Notes: generated by a model not told the origin, from the sequence alone. Positions 1 to 8,558 are shown, numbered from the stretch's first letter. The stretch: DNA of 64,000 nucleotides from Fulvivirga lutea (GCF_017068455.1 NZ_CP070608.1:2523488-2587487); one strand, 5' to 3'. Translations and numbers: made by a program.

Positions 1-1600
1 GTGGGCTGGTTTCGAGTGCGAAAGATGGGTCATCTCCAACAGTTACATCTCCAGGATCACCAGATAAATCAATATCAGAATTTCTATAAAATAGCACTCT
101 ACCAAAGCCTGGTCCGCCAGAATTATCGTAAGCGGATACAAACAAATCCATATCTCCATCACCGTCAATATCTGCAAATTCAGGAACTAAACGATTAACA
201 AAATCTGTAATAATTGGTAAAGGATTGCTCGTTCCGGTCAATTCATCAATCGTTCCATCGCCATTATTTCTAAATAATGAAAGTTCACTTGGAGATGAAT
301 TATATTTATTTCCTATGATAATATCCAAATCCCCGTTATTATCAATATCACAGGCTGTGGGTGAAGGATCATAATCAAAATCTACCTGTCCGAAAGGGTT
401 AGTAAAGTCGGTTACTTCTGTGAAATTTCCGGCACCATCGTTTTCAAAGTAGCTAAATCCAAATTGCGATCCTATAAGTGCTTCATCAACCCCATCATCA
501 TCCAAATCCATAAAAGTGATAGCACCGTCACCTGATGGAACAATGAAGCTATTAAATGGATTTGCAGCGCCAGTTACCTCAGTGAAGGCAATGTCATCAC
601 CTATATCTGTATCACCAGGGTCTGAAGAATCGATATCTGTATTTCTAAAGAAGCGAATTTGACTTGTAGTTGAACCTGTAAACAAGTCCATGTCACCATC
701 TCCGTCTACGTCAAAAAACGTTGGTGTTATGTTTTGGTAACCAGAGGCTGTTTCGAAATAAGAAGGCAGTGAAGAGGGTAAAGTTTGACTACTGAAACCA
801 CCATCATTTTCAAAAAATAACAAGGAAGCGTAACCGCCATTAGGTCCACTATCTTGGCCCAAAAATACGTCTAAATCACCATCATCGTCAATATCTACAA
901 AATTGGATTTAACGTCCTGATCTGTACCAGAAACTCCATTTATGGGGTTTGATGCACCAGTAATATTAGTGAATGAGGGGTTATTTCCAATGATTCCATC
1001 ATTTTCAAAATCGTTGTTCAGATGGAAATAAACGCCTCCTGAGTACGCAGAGTTTTTGTCTGTAACGACTAGGTCTAAATCACCATCACTATCTATATCA
1101 ATTAATTCAGGTGCAGCATAACCATTAGGTCCATCTATAGACTCAAGAGGGTGGGTGTTATCCCTAACAAATTTAGCACGAGTGGGAGTCCCTATATTAC
1201 GGTAAAAGTAAAGGTCTCCTGAACTAATGCCATAGAGCAAATCCAGATCACCGTCATTATCAATGTCACCAAAAGTTGGTCTGAGAAAATTACCATTAAA
1301 ATCGGGTCTAAAAAAAGGATTTTTTACATCATTTTGAACAAATGGACCCAGTTCCTGAGCTTTGACACCACCTGCTGCTATAATGAGTGAAAGAGAACCT
1401 GCTGCCGCTGCAAATTTTAGCTGAAACTTTAGTTGTATCAACCGATTATAAAGGCGTTTTAGCCGACTAATAATCTGATGCTTCTTTTTTGATGAGAACT
1501 TAAAAAACCTTCCATTTTGAACGTTTTTTAAATAGCGTTCTCTGAATTTTCGGTATTTAGCCAGCGAGGCGCTATATAATTGTTGGTTTTGGCGCTTCAT
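1..1600 (-). CDS. Secreted FG-GAP/VCBS repeat surface protein, 3' end beyond window
   Basis: The frame is open from an ATG at 1600 to the left edge (533 codons, no stop). The first 65 or so residues are very basic (many Lys/Arg), then comes a hydrophobic signal segment (about residues 64-80, with AAAAGSLSLIIAAGG) ending in KAQ. After that, acidic repeats with the pattern DIDNDGDLDLL, DIDSDGDLDLV, DIDDDGDLDVF, DVDGDGDMDLF and DIDGDGDMDLF recur about every 60-70 residues. These are calcium-binding FG-GAP/VCBS beta-propeller blades, here mixed with FYRN and FFEND strands. The protein is probably exported to the cell surface; a T9SS sorting domain would be expected in the missing part. The leader before the signal segment is unusually long. 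The exact ligand or role cannot be inferred. Confidence 0.85.
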   Translation of the reverse strand, partial: MKRQNQQLYSASLAKYRKFRERYLKNVQNGRFFKFSSKKKHQIISRLKRLYNRLIQLKFQLKFAAAAGSLSLIIAAGGVKAQELGPFVQNDVKNPFFRPDFNGNFLRPTFGDIDNDGDLDLLYGISSGDLYFYRNIGTPTRAKFVRDNTHPLESIDGPNGYAAPELIDIDSDGDLDLVVTDKNSAYSGGVYFHLNNDFENDGIIGNNPSFTNITGASNPINGVSGTDQDVKSNFVDIDDDGDLDVFLGQDSGPNGGYASLLFFENDGGFSSQTLPSSLPSYFETASGYQNITPTFFDVDGDGDMDLFTGSTTSQIRFFRNTDIDSSDPGDTDIGDDIAFTEVTGAANPFNSFIVPSGDGAITFMDLDDDGVDEALIGSQFGFSYFENDGAGNFTEVTDFTNPFGQVDFDYDPSPTACDIDNNGDLDIIIGNKYNSSPSELSLFRNNGDGTIDELTGTSNPLPIITDFVNRLVPEFADIDGDGDMDLFVSAYDNSGGPGFGRVLFYRNSDIDLSGDPGDVTVGDDPSFALETSP

Positions 1601-1770
1601 TGTTTTTAGTTGGTTGGTTTGAAGTTACTAATATTTCACAGCAATTTAAAAATCATTACTATTAAATCTTCGTTAAGCTATATTCTCAAAGTATGCCTGA
1701 AGTAACCTAGATATTCTATAAACTTCGATGTATTTTAGGCATGTTAAGGAATGTTCACCAGCTACAATAA

Positions 1771-2259
1771 GTGAAAGATTTTAATAAAATAACTATTAAC
1801 TGCAATTGGAAAACCACCAAATACAATGAACAAATTATTGATTTTTGGCAAAGGTTAAATGCGCTACCAGATGGTGTGAATCCATTTCACAGAGTTGAAG
1901 AAACTGTTTTTGTGGCCACTAATAGCGATGGTGAAGTAATAGGAGTGACTACTGCAGTTCCAAAACAAATTGCCCATTTAAACCAATTATGGTTTTTTAA
2001 TTTCAGAACAATGATGCATCCTGAGTTTAGAATACCTGGACTTGTAGACTATCTTGCTTCTGAAACTATAAATTTATTAGAACAGGATTATTTACAAGGT
2101 AAATCTGAATGCGTAGGTGTAATCACACTAATTGAAGATCAAAGGGTTCAAAAAATTAAGAGAAAGGCGGTATACACGGCTACGGGGTTAACATTTGTTG
2201 GCTATACTAAAAATAAGGCTGAAATTAGATTAAAATACTTCAAGGGAGCTACTATTTAA
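1771..2259 (+). CDS. GNAT-like acetyltransferase-fold protein
   Basis: This 162-residue protein starts at GTG; an in-frame TAA lies directly upstream, so no longer start is possible. The central pattern (a strand with VFVATNSDGEVIGVTTAV, then FNFRTMMHPEFRIPGLVDYLASE) has the layout of a GNAT N-acyltransferase: a beta-hairpin followed by the acyl-CoA-binding loop and helix. The usual R/QxxGxG/A pyrophosphate loop is degenerate (RIPGLVDY). It lies tail to tail with the P450 gene and overlaps it by 8 bases. Substrate unknown; the family call rests on fold-like pattern only. Confidence 0.55.
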   Translation: MKDFNKITINCNWKTTKYNEQIIDFWQRLNALPDGVNPFHRVEETVFVATNSDGEVIGVTTAVPKQIAHLNQLWFFNFRTMMHPEFRIPGLVDYLASETINLLEQDYLQGKSECVGVITLIEDQRVQKIKRKAVYTATGLTFVGYTKNKAEIRLKYFKGATI

Positions 2260-3436
2260 TAAGTACCGGTAGTAATTCTAACCTTCGAATAGCTAATTGT
2301 TTTCGCCAGGTAAATTTGTTGTTGCTCAAATGCAGTGTTGGGAAATTCTTAATAAGCATAGATAGAGCAATACCTGCTTGCTTTCTTGCGAGCCAATCTC
2401 CTAAACAAAAGTGATTACCGGTGCCAAAGGCCAGATGGCGAGGTTTGCGGGTAAGATCTAAAACTGTTGGATTCTTAAATTGATCAGGATCTCGATTTGC
2501 TGCCGCCAGGCATAAGGTAACTGTACTTCCCTTTGAAATTGTTGTTCCATTCAACTCAACATCACTTGAGGCAATTCTACCCAATAACTGCACAGGGCCA
2601 TCAAATCTCAGAAGTTCATCAATGACATTTTCTACATCTTCGCCTTTCAATGTTTTCCATTGATTAGTTCTAATAAGGTTATAGACTGAGGTAGAGATAA
2701 AGCTTACAGTGGTTTCTTCACCAGCTACAAATAGAAAAATGCAAATGGATATCAACTGCTTTTCTGATAATGGTTTGTTTCTAGCTGAGTTTGCACTTGT
2801 TAACTTAGAAATAAGACCGCTTGCAGGAGGTTTATTAATTACTTTCTTGAAGTAATTAATAAACGCTCTTGCAGATTCCTCTATTTTCAAGAGGTCTTCA
2901 AATTTCAAGTAGAAATCTAATGCCTTAATCATTTTTTCGCCATGACCCTGTAGCTCTTTGTAGCTATCGCTTTCTATTCCCATTATTCTGGAAATCGTCA
3001 TGGCTGGTAAGTGAGAAGCAAAGTCTTCAATTAAATCAAACTCACTTTTGTCTTTTATACTATCAATTAGCTCATTACAATTAGCTAGAATGATATTTTC
3101 AACCTCTCGTTCATTCCATACTTCAGAAATAAATTTCCTTATCTCCTGATGTTCGGGTGGGTTTATTAAGAGAATAAACTTATCGATGGCATCGGTGATT
3201 GAAGTTAGGTCTGTGTCTTTGGTTTTAAAATATTCAACACCACGTTCTATCCACTCTTTACCATTACCAACTTTGAAATTCTCTTTATCTTTTAATATGG
3301 CCTCTACCGATTTGTAATTTGTTACAATAATTTCTCCTGTTTGCGCTTTGTAGATTCCACCTGCATTTCGGATCTCTTCATACATTGGGTATGGATTATT
3401 AATATTGTCAGTATCCAGCGGCCTCCAGAGGTTCAT
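2252..3436 (-). CDS. Cytochrome P450
   Basis: This 394-residue soluble class I-type P450 has all core motifs: the I-helix AGEETT at 238-243, the ExxR pair E274-R277, and the heme loop FGTGNHFCLG at 337-346 with the thiolate ligand C344. There is no membrane anchor. Its start overlaps the stop of the upstream carrier-protein gene by 4 bases (ATGA), so the two are translationally coupled. Known P450s with free-standing carrier proteins (for example BioI with acyl-ACP, or beta-hydroxylases of carrier-bound amino acids) oxidise a substrate tethered to phosphopantetheine. That role is inferred here. No ferredoxin or ferredoxin reductase gene is adjacent. Confidence 0.93.
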   Translation of the reverse strand: MNLWRPLDTDNINNPYPMYEEIRNAGGIYKAQTGEIIVTNYKSVEAILKDKENFKVGNGKEWIERGVEYFKTKDTDLTSITDAIDKFILLINPPEHQEIRKFISEVWNEREVENIILANCNELIDSIKDKSEFDLIEDFASHLPAMTISRIMGIESDSYKELQGHGEKMIKALDFYLKFEDLLKIEESARAFINYFKKVINKPPASGLISKLTSANSARNKPLSEKQLISICIFLFVAGEETTVSFISTSVYNLIRTNQWKTLKGEDVENVIDELLRFDGPVQLLGRIASSDVELNGTTISKGSTVTLCLAAANRDPDQFKNPTVLDLTRKPRHLAFGTGNHFCLGDWLARKQAGIALSMLIKNFPTLHLSNNKFTWRKQLAIRRLELLPVLIK

Positions 3437-3678
3437 TTTATTCTCAATTCTTGTTCTACTTTATCAGCAAACTTTTCAATAGTTGGGTAATCCCAAAAGT
3501 AGAGGGGAGTAAGTTCAATTTCATATTTCTTTTCAACAAGTTCCAGCAAATAGACAGCTGTAATTGAATCGATGCCGAGTTCAAAAAATGATTGAGTATC
3601 CTTAATCGCAGAACTCTTGATGCCGGTTTCATTTGCAATTACTTCTTTGATAAAGTCTTTTAAAGGAGTAGAAGTCAT
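3433..3678 (-). CDS. Free-standing acyl/peptidyl carrier protein
   Basis: The 81-residue protein has the carrier-protein signature FELGIDSITAVYLLELVE, with the phosphopantetheine-accepting serine at position 38, followed by the helix III segment TPLYFWDYPTIEKFADKV. This GIDSI type resembles polyketide or non-ribosomal carrier domains more than the fatty-acid AcpP (DSLD type). It is the first gene of a two-gene unit with the P450 and overlaps it by 4 bases. No ligase, ketosynthase or adenylation gene lies in the window to load it, so the loading enzyme must be elsewhere. The next gene is divergent. Confidence 0.9.
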   Translation of the reverse strand: MTSTPLKDFIKEVIANETGIKSSAIKDTQSFFELGIDSITAVYLLELVEKKYEIELTPLYFWDYPTIEKFADKVEQELRIK

Positions 3679-3745
3679 GAATGAGTAAATTAATTTTTAC
3701 AATCCAGTAATTAACCAAATTATTTTCATCACCGAAGTGTTTAGA

Positions 3746-3753
3746 TATCTTTG
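3746..3753 (+). promoter_or_regulatory. Bacteroidota -7 box before the cysH-like gene
   Basis: TATCTTTG matches the TAnnTTTG -7 consensus exactly. Transcription would start near 3760. This covers the possible TTG start at 3751 and leaves the ATG at 3772 as the sensible start. No clear -33 TTG is visible. Confidence 0.55.
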
Positions 3754-3771
3754 GCAACTTCAATCGAAGAT

Positions 3772-4431
3772 ATGACTTTCGAAGAAATAAAATCAAAAAT
3801 TACCGAATACCAAGCAGATGGCAAGAAGTTGTTTACCACTTCTTCATTCCAATCGCACAGTATAGTATTGCTTCATATTTTAAGCAGAATCAATAAATCG
3901 ATACCCGTTGTTTTTATTAACACTGGCTACCATTTCCCGGAAACGGTGGAGTTTAGGGATCAGGTGAAAGACGCTTTCGGGTTAACCAATGTGATAGATT
4001 TGAGGCCGGACGTTCCCAAATTTATGCAGCGTGACTCTGAAGGTAGGCTGTTGTTTACTTCGGATCCTGATCATTGCTGCTACTTAAATAAAACGCAACC
4101 CGTTGATGCTTTACTTCTTAGACATGATGTTTGGATTAATGGTGTCAGGGGCGATCAAAGTGCTGTGAGAAAAGCTATGAAGGTAGAGCAACCAGCTCCA
4201 CATGATACCATCCGTTTTCATCCGATGTTGGATTGGAACGCCAAAATGATTTATCAATATCAGAAGGAATACGATCTGCCTAAGCATCCGTTAGAATCAA
4301 ATGGCTTTTTAAGTATTGGTTGCGAACCATGTACTCGAAAGGTTGATCCTGAAATGATGGAGCGCGAAGCACGCTGGTATGGTATGAATAAAACAGAGTG
4401 TGGGTTACACACAGATTTAGTTAGCAAATGA
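3772..4431 (+). CDS. Adenylylsulfate/PAPS reductase family protein with Fe-S cysteines
   Basis: I chose the ATG at 3772 (219 residues), because the in-frame TTG at 3751 lies inside a good -7 promoter box. The protein has the nucleotide-binding segment SSFQSHSIVLLHILS, the conserved VVFINTGYHFPET, four potential cluster cysteines (C102-C103 and C184-C187) and the C-terminal catalytic motif ECGLH (C210). In the known family this set marks [4Fe-4S] APS-type reductases that make sulfite. The first cluster segment reads CCYLNK instead of the usual CCxxRK, which is atypical. It overlaps the next gene by 4 bases (ATGA). No cysD, cysN or sulfite reductase gene is nearby, so it may supply sulfite for a dedicated product rather than for cysteine. 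Confidence 0.82.
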   Translation: MTFEEIKSKITEYQADGKKLFTTSSFQSHSIVLLHILSRINKSIPVVFINTGYHFPETVEFRDQVKDAFGLTNVIDLRPDVPKFMQRDSEGRLLFTSDPDHCCYLNKTQPVDALLLRHDVWINGVRGDQSAVRKAMKVEQPAPHDTIRFHPMLDWNAKMIYQYQKEYDLPKHPLESNGFLSIGCEPCTRKVDPEMMEREARWYGMNKTECGLHTDLVSK

Positions 4432-5348
4432 AAATAGTAGTTACCGGTGGAGCCGGATATATTGGAACGGAGCTGGTGTATGCGCTGGCGCAGAATGCTG
4501 AAGTAAAAGAAGTCATTGTATACGATAACTTAAGCAGAGCTAATCACAACCTTTTTATTAATGGCAAAATGCCTAATTATGAGAAGGTAAAATTTGTGAA
4601 AGGTGAGTTGCTAGACTCCAGACAATTGAAGAAGGTTTTGGAAGGTGTGGAGATTGTATATCACTTAGCAGCAAAAGTTACTACTCCATTTGCCAATACC
4701 GACCCTCACTTTTATGAGCAGGTGAACCATTGGGGAACTGCGGAGCTAGTATATGCCTTAGAGTCCAGTGACGTTCAAAAACTTATTTATACAAGTAGTA
4801 CAAGCGTATATGGTTCATCTAAAAAGGCTGTGGATGAATCAGTTTCACCGAACCCAAAAACATTCTACGGCATTTCTAAGATGAGAGGTGAGGAGCATGT
4901 AAGCAGGTTGGGCGATAAAATGAATACCATTATCCTACGATGTGGGAATGTGTATGGCTACAGTAAAAGTATGCGCTTCGATGCGGTAATTAATAAATTC
5001 GCTTTTGAGGCCAACTTCAATAAAAAGATTACGATACATGGCGATGGTAGGCAATACCGTTCATTCGTACATATTGATCAAATAAAAGCTGCACTTTCAA
5101 GACTTGTAACTACGGAGGTAAATACGGGTGTCTATAACCTTGTAACTCGAGATTTGTTGGTATTAGATATTGTAGATGAATTGAAGCAACAAATACCTGA
5201 ACTTGAGTTCATTTTTGTTAATCAACACCTTAAATTGCGTGAATTGAAGGTGAAGGTGAATAATGAGTTTAATGATAAATTGGGAATAACAACGGACAAA
5301 TCATTCGCTCAGGAGCTGGTAGAATTCAGAAATCATTTTAGTTTTTAA
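4428..5348 (+). CDS. NAD-dependent sugar epimerase/dehydratase (extended SDR)
   Basis: This 306-residue protein has an N-terminal Rossmann motif (GGAGYIG at 7-13), the conserved HLAA segment near 79-82, the catalytic TSSTSVYG strand (122-129) and the Tyr147/Lys151 pair in YGISK. A typical NDP-sugar-binding C-terminal half follows, including YRSFVHIDQ. It is coupled by a 4-base overlap to the cysH-like gene. Substrate is unknown. Because the upstream enzyme would make sulfite, a sulfoquinovose- or other sulfo-sugar-forming role is possible, but the sequence does not prove it. Confidence 0.88.
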   Translation: MKIVVTGGAGYIGTELVYALAQNAEVKEVIVYDNLSRANHNLFINGKMPNYEKVKFVKGELLDSRQLKKVLEGVEIVYHLAAKVTTPFANTDPHFYEQVNHWGTAELVYALESSDVQKLIYTSSTSVYGSSKKAVDESVSPNPKTFYGISKMRGEEHVSRLGDKMNTIILRCGNVYGYSKSMRFDAVINKFAFEANFNKKITIHGDGRQYRSFVHIDQIKAALSRLVTTEVNTGVYNLVTRDLLVLDIVDELKQQIPELEFIFVNQHLKLRELKVKVNNEFNDKLGITTDKSFAQELVEFRNHFSF

Positions 5349-5394
5349 TACCTTAAATTTACACTGTACGATTCTAACTAAACTTAGCTGACTC

Positions 5395-7377
5395 ATGAGT
5401 ATTCCTCTTCTGCCTGATATTGTAATTATACTTGGGTTGTCGGTTATTGTTATATTAATCTTTCAAAAGTTTAAGCTGCCCACCATTTTAGGGTTCCTAA
5501 TTACAGGTATCATGGCTGGACCACATGGTTTAAGCTTGGTGAAGGCTTCTCACGAAGTGGAGGTATTATCTGAAATAGGCATTATCCTTCTGCTATTTAT
5601 TATCGGATTAGAATTTTCATTGAAGAGTTTAGCGGCCATTAAGAAAGCTGTTTTTCTTGGAGGTGCGTTTCAGGTATTGCTTACTATTGTTGTTGCTGGT
5701 CTGATTGCCACTTATTTTGGCTATGGAATTAGTCAGGCGGTATTTATAGGCTTTCTATTTTCATTAAGTAGCACAGCCATTGTTTTAAATATTTTACAGA
5801 GCAGGGGTGTGATCAACAGTCCGAATGGTAAAATAACGCTGGCCATACTTATTTTTCAGGATATTATCGTAGTGCCAATGATGTTGCTTGCCCCTATAAT
5901 GGCAGGTAAATCAGATGATGTTTGGTTAACGCTTTTGACACTTGTTCTTAAAACACTACTTGTTGTAGGGTTGGTGATTTTAGCCGCCAGATACATCTTT
6001 CCACGTTTACTTTTTGAAGTTGCCAAAACAAGAAGTAGAGAATTGTTTATTCTCACAATAGTAGTGTCCTGTTTTGCCGTGGCCTGGCTTACATCGAGCA
6101 TTGGGCTCTCTCTGCCTTTAGGTGCTTTTATCGCAGGCCTCATTATTTCCGAATCAGATTATAGCCATCAGGCAACGAGTCAGATAATGCCTTTTAGAGA
6201 GATATTTACCAGCTTCTTTTTTGTATCCATAGGAATGCTATTGGATATTTCATTTTTCTTGCAGAATGCCGGGGTAATTATTGGCTTTACAGTAGCAGTA
6301 TTCTTTATTAAAGGTACAATTGGTACAATGGCCGCATCTATATTAAAGTATCCACCAAGGGTAACTATTCTGGTAGGGCTAGCACTTTTTCAGGTAGGGG
6401 AGTTTGCCTTTATCTTATCAAAAGTAGGCATTGAAAATGGACTGATTGATGCTGTAACTAATCAGTATTTTCTTAGTATTTCAGTGCTTTCCATGGCATT
6501 AACACCTTTTGCATTCATGTTTTCTGATAGAATTGTGAAATCTTTTAGCAATACACAACTTTCAAAAGGTCTGGCAAAATTCAACTACTGGAATGAAAAG
6601 GTAGATGATCAGGAGAATATTAAATCATTAAAAGATCACCTGATAATTATTGGGTTTGGTGTTAATGGTAAAAATGTAGCCAAAGCAGCTAAGGCAACAG
6701 GTATACCTTACGTTATCATTGAAATGAATGCCGAAACTGTGCACAAAGAAAAGGCCAATGGCGAGCCTATATTATTTGGTGATGCCTCGAACCCTTTTAT
6801 TTTGGAGCAAGTTAAAGTTTGGAGTGCCAGGGTTGCTGTTGTGGCTATATCTGATGGACCTATCACAAAGAAGGTGGTGAGCTCAATCAGAGATATCTGT
6901 CGTACTGTATTTATCATTGTTAGAACCAGGTATATTAACGAGATATCCAGTAATCTGAACTTAGGTGCCGATGAAGTGATTTCAGAGGAATTTGAAACGA
7001 GTATAGAGATTTTTACACGAGTCTTATATAAATATCTTATTCCTGATGATCAAATTACCAATCTTGTTCACCTTGTTAGGGGGGATAATTACAAAATGAT
7101 TCGTCCTGAAGTTGAAATGGAAGCAGGCAGATTGAATATTCCTAACTTAAGAATTACAAGTGCAACAGTTTCTAAAGATGATAACAGCATTGTAGGGAAA
7201 TCATTAAAGGAATCGGCTATCAGACAAAATTGGGGGGTTAACATCGTTGCCATCCAGCGCAATGGCAGTTTTATTGCTGAACTCGATGGCGATACAGTGA
7301 TTAATCAGAATGACATTGTTTATATTGTAGGTACGCCCGAAGCAGTTACTGAGCTTAATAAGTTGCTAAAGGTTTAG
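5395..7377 (+). CDS. KefB/KefC-type monovalent cation:proton antiporter (CPA2)
   Basis: The 660-residue inner-membrane protein has about 12 hydrophobic segments in the first 380 residues (Na_H_Exchanger fold, with LGFLITGIMAGPHGL and GIILLLFIIGLEF). A cytoplasmic RCK/TrkA-N domain follows (about 410-530, with the NAD-binding HLIIIGFGVNGKNVAK), then a TrkA-C domain (about 575-660). It probably exchanges K+ or Na+ for H+ under nucleotide control. It lies 47 bases after the epimerase and is convergent, 14 bases apart, with a K+ channel gene, so two potassium-handling genes sit together. Confidence 0.93.
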   Translation: MSIPLLPDIVIILGLSVIVILIFQKFKLPTILGFLITGIMAGPHGLSLVKASHEVEVLSEIGIILLLFIIGLEFSLKSLAAIKKAVFLGGAFQVLLTIVVAGLIATYFGYGISQAVFIGFLFSLSSTAIVLNILQSRGVINSPNGKITLAILIFQDIIVVPMMLLAPIMAGKSDDVWLTLLTLVLKTLLVVGLVILAARYIFPRLLFEVAKTRSRELFILTIVVSCFAVAWLTSSIGLSLPLGAFIAGLIISESDYSHQATSQIMPFREIFTSFFFVSIGMLLDISFFLQNAGVIIGFTVAVFFIKGTIGTMAASILKYPPRVTILVGLALFQVGEFAFILSKVGIENGLIDAVTNQYFLSISVLSMALTPFAFMFSDRIVKSFSNTQLSKGLAKFNYWNEKVDDQENIKSLKDHLIIIGFGVNGKNVAKAAKATGIPYVIIEMNAETVHKEKANGEPILFGDASNPFILEQVKVWSARVAVVAISDGPITKKVVSSIRDICRTVFIIVRTRYINEISSNLNLGADEVISEEFETSIEIFTRVLYKYLIPDDQITNLVHLVRGDNYKMIRPEVEMEAGRLNIPNLRITSATVSKDDNSIVGKSLKESAIRQNWGVNIVAIQRNGSFIAELDGDTVINQNDIVYIVGTPEAVTELNKLLKV

Positions 7378-7391
7378 CAAGTTGCTATTCA

Positions 7392-8327
7392 TTAATTAAG
7401 TTCTAGTTTATCATACTCATCCATTTTATCGAAATCGAGCATGAAATCACCACTTTCTATGGTATCGTAAGCAGGAACAAACTTAGCACCCATTATAAGC
7501 TCATCACATTTGTATGAATAACGAGAGTGAACGGTTTGACTAAAGGTATCATCAAAGCCTTTAATTAGTGTGAGTACTTCCATATCTAACTTCCTTAAAT
7601 CTTCTATTGATTTATTATAGAGCGGACTTTTTTCATCAATTGGATGCACGATAGTCCAGTTGAGAGGGAAGAATAGTATTTTGTCTCGTTCCAATTCCAG
7701 AGGTAAGAATTGTCTGGTAGTTTGGCCTTTCTTTTTATCAACCAAGACAATCATTACGGTTGCTTCCATATTAATCAACATACTTTTGCGCATGTTGGCA
7801 ATCCTGAATTGCAAGCAATTGATGTTGTCTTTGTACGGTGCGATAAGAATATTCTTACTGTATTTTAATCGGGCAGAAGGCTTTGAGAACCGACCATATA
7901 GGATACCCGTTACTAAAGCGAAGCAAAGCCAGCCAGACACCGTTTCGAGAAGAACAATAATATGGGTATCGGTGCTGATTGGAGCCATGGCGCCATAACC
8001 AACCGTGGTAAAACTTTGGAAGCTAAAGAAGAAGGCGTTTAGGAAATCGGAACCAAAAGAACCGGGAACAATACTGCTAATACCATCAACGCCAGTAATT
8101 ACATAGAGAAGAGCAAATAGTGCATTTACAGCAATTAAGAAGGCAAATATTACCACAAAAAATTGCGGCCAACTCATCTTTATTAGTTCCTGATAGGTAT
8201 TTCGATAACTGGGTTTTAGTCCACTTTTTAATACATTAAATGAGCCATCTTTATTGATTACTCGCTTGGAATATTGTTTGTAATCAGTTCCCGTTCCCGG
8301 ATCTTGTGTATTTTTCCGTTTGGCCAT
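7392..8327 (-). CDS. KirBac-type inward-rectifier potassium channel
   Basis: The 311-residue protein has two membrane helices (about 54-78 and 122-145) flanking a pore helix and the K+ selectivity filter TTVGYG (107-112). The long cytoplasmic C-terminal domain begins KYSKNILIAPYKDNINCLQFRIANMRKSML, which matches the immunoglobulin-like domain of inward-rectifier channels. Start is the ATG at 8327, with a hydrophilic N-terminus of about 50 residues. It is convergent with the KefB-like antiporter. Family assignment is firm; gating ligand is unknown. Confidence 0.94.
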   Translation of the reverse strand: MAKRKNTQDPGTGTDYKQYSKRVINKDGSFNVLKSGLKPSYRNTYQELIKMSWPQFFVVIFAFLIAVNALFALLYVITGVDGISSIVPGSFGSDFLNAFFFSFQSFTTVGYGAMAPISTDTHIIVLLETVSGWLCFALVTGILYGRFSKPSARLKYSKNILIAPYKDNINCLQFRIANMRKSMLINMEATVMIVLVDKKKGQTTRQFLPLELERDKILFFPLNWTIVHPIDEKSPLYNKSIEDLRKLDMEVLTLIKGFDDTFSQTVHSRYSYKCDELIMGAKFVPAYDTIESGDFMLDFDKMDEYDKLELN

Positions 8328-8392
8328 TTTATAAAGCTAATAAAAGGTGGTAAAATAATGGTGACTCTGGTGTTATTATAAAGGAAGTTATT

Positions 8393-8490
8393 CCCCTCCT
8401 TAGAGGGGCAAGGGGAGGGTAAAATGTGTTTGGAAAGATAGATCCATCCTTGTAAAAATAAGCCCACCCCCAACCCCTCCCGAGAGGGGA
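8393..8490. repeat. Inverted pair of GC-rich REP-like hairpins
   Basis: Unit 1 (8393-8420) is the hairpin CCCCTC-CTTA-GAGGGG followed by AAGGGGAGGGT-like sequence. Unit 2 (8463-8490) is CCCACCCCC followed by CCCCTC-CCGA-GAGGGG, so it is the same element in the opposite orientation. The block is much richer in GC than its surroundings and lies in an intergenic gap between two minus-strand genes. This is the layout of a REP doublet (BIME). It may also act on mRNA stability. Confidence 0.7.
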
Positions 8491-8504
8491 GTTTAAAGCA
8501 TACC

Positions 8505-8535
8505 AATAAAAAAGCCTCTTAGATTCTAAGAGGCT
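8505..8535 (-). terminator. Rho-independent terminator after the bacilliredoxin gene
   Basis: Read on the minus strand, an 11-bp stem (AGCCTCTTAGA pairing with TCTAAGAGGCT, 8513-8535) is followed by a T-rich run at 8512-8505. It lies 24 bases after the stop of the bacilliredoxin gene and closes the suf/brx transcript. Confidence 0.85.
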
Positions 8536-8558
8536 CATAGTTTTAACTCAAATTCTTG

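Noticed and set aside
1-198. Plus-strand open frame at the left edge
   Set aside because: It is the shadow of the FG-GAP protein, whose minus-strand frame is open over 533 codons with clear repeat motifs.
3456-3638. Second minus-strand frame inside the carrier protein gene
   Set aside because: The other frame has a complete carrier-protein signature; this one has none.
8393-8490. CRISPR-like repeat array
   Set aside because: Only two inverted copies, no spacers of regular size and no cas genes.
8258-8538. Minus-strand frames between the K+ channel and bacilliredoxin genes
   Set aside because: They read through the REP-like hairpins and a terminator, with no protein-like composition or start context.
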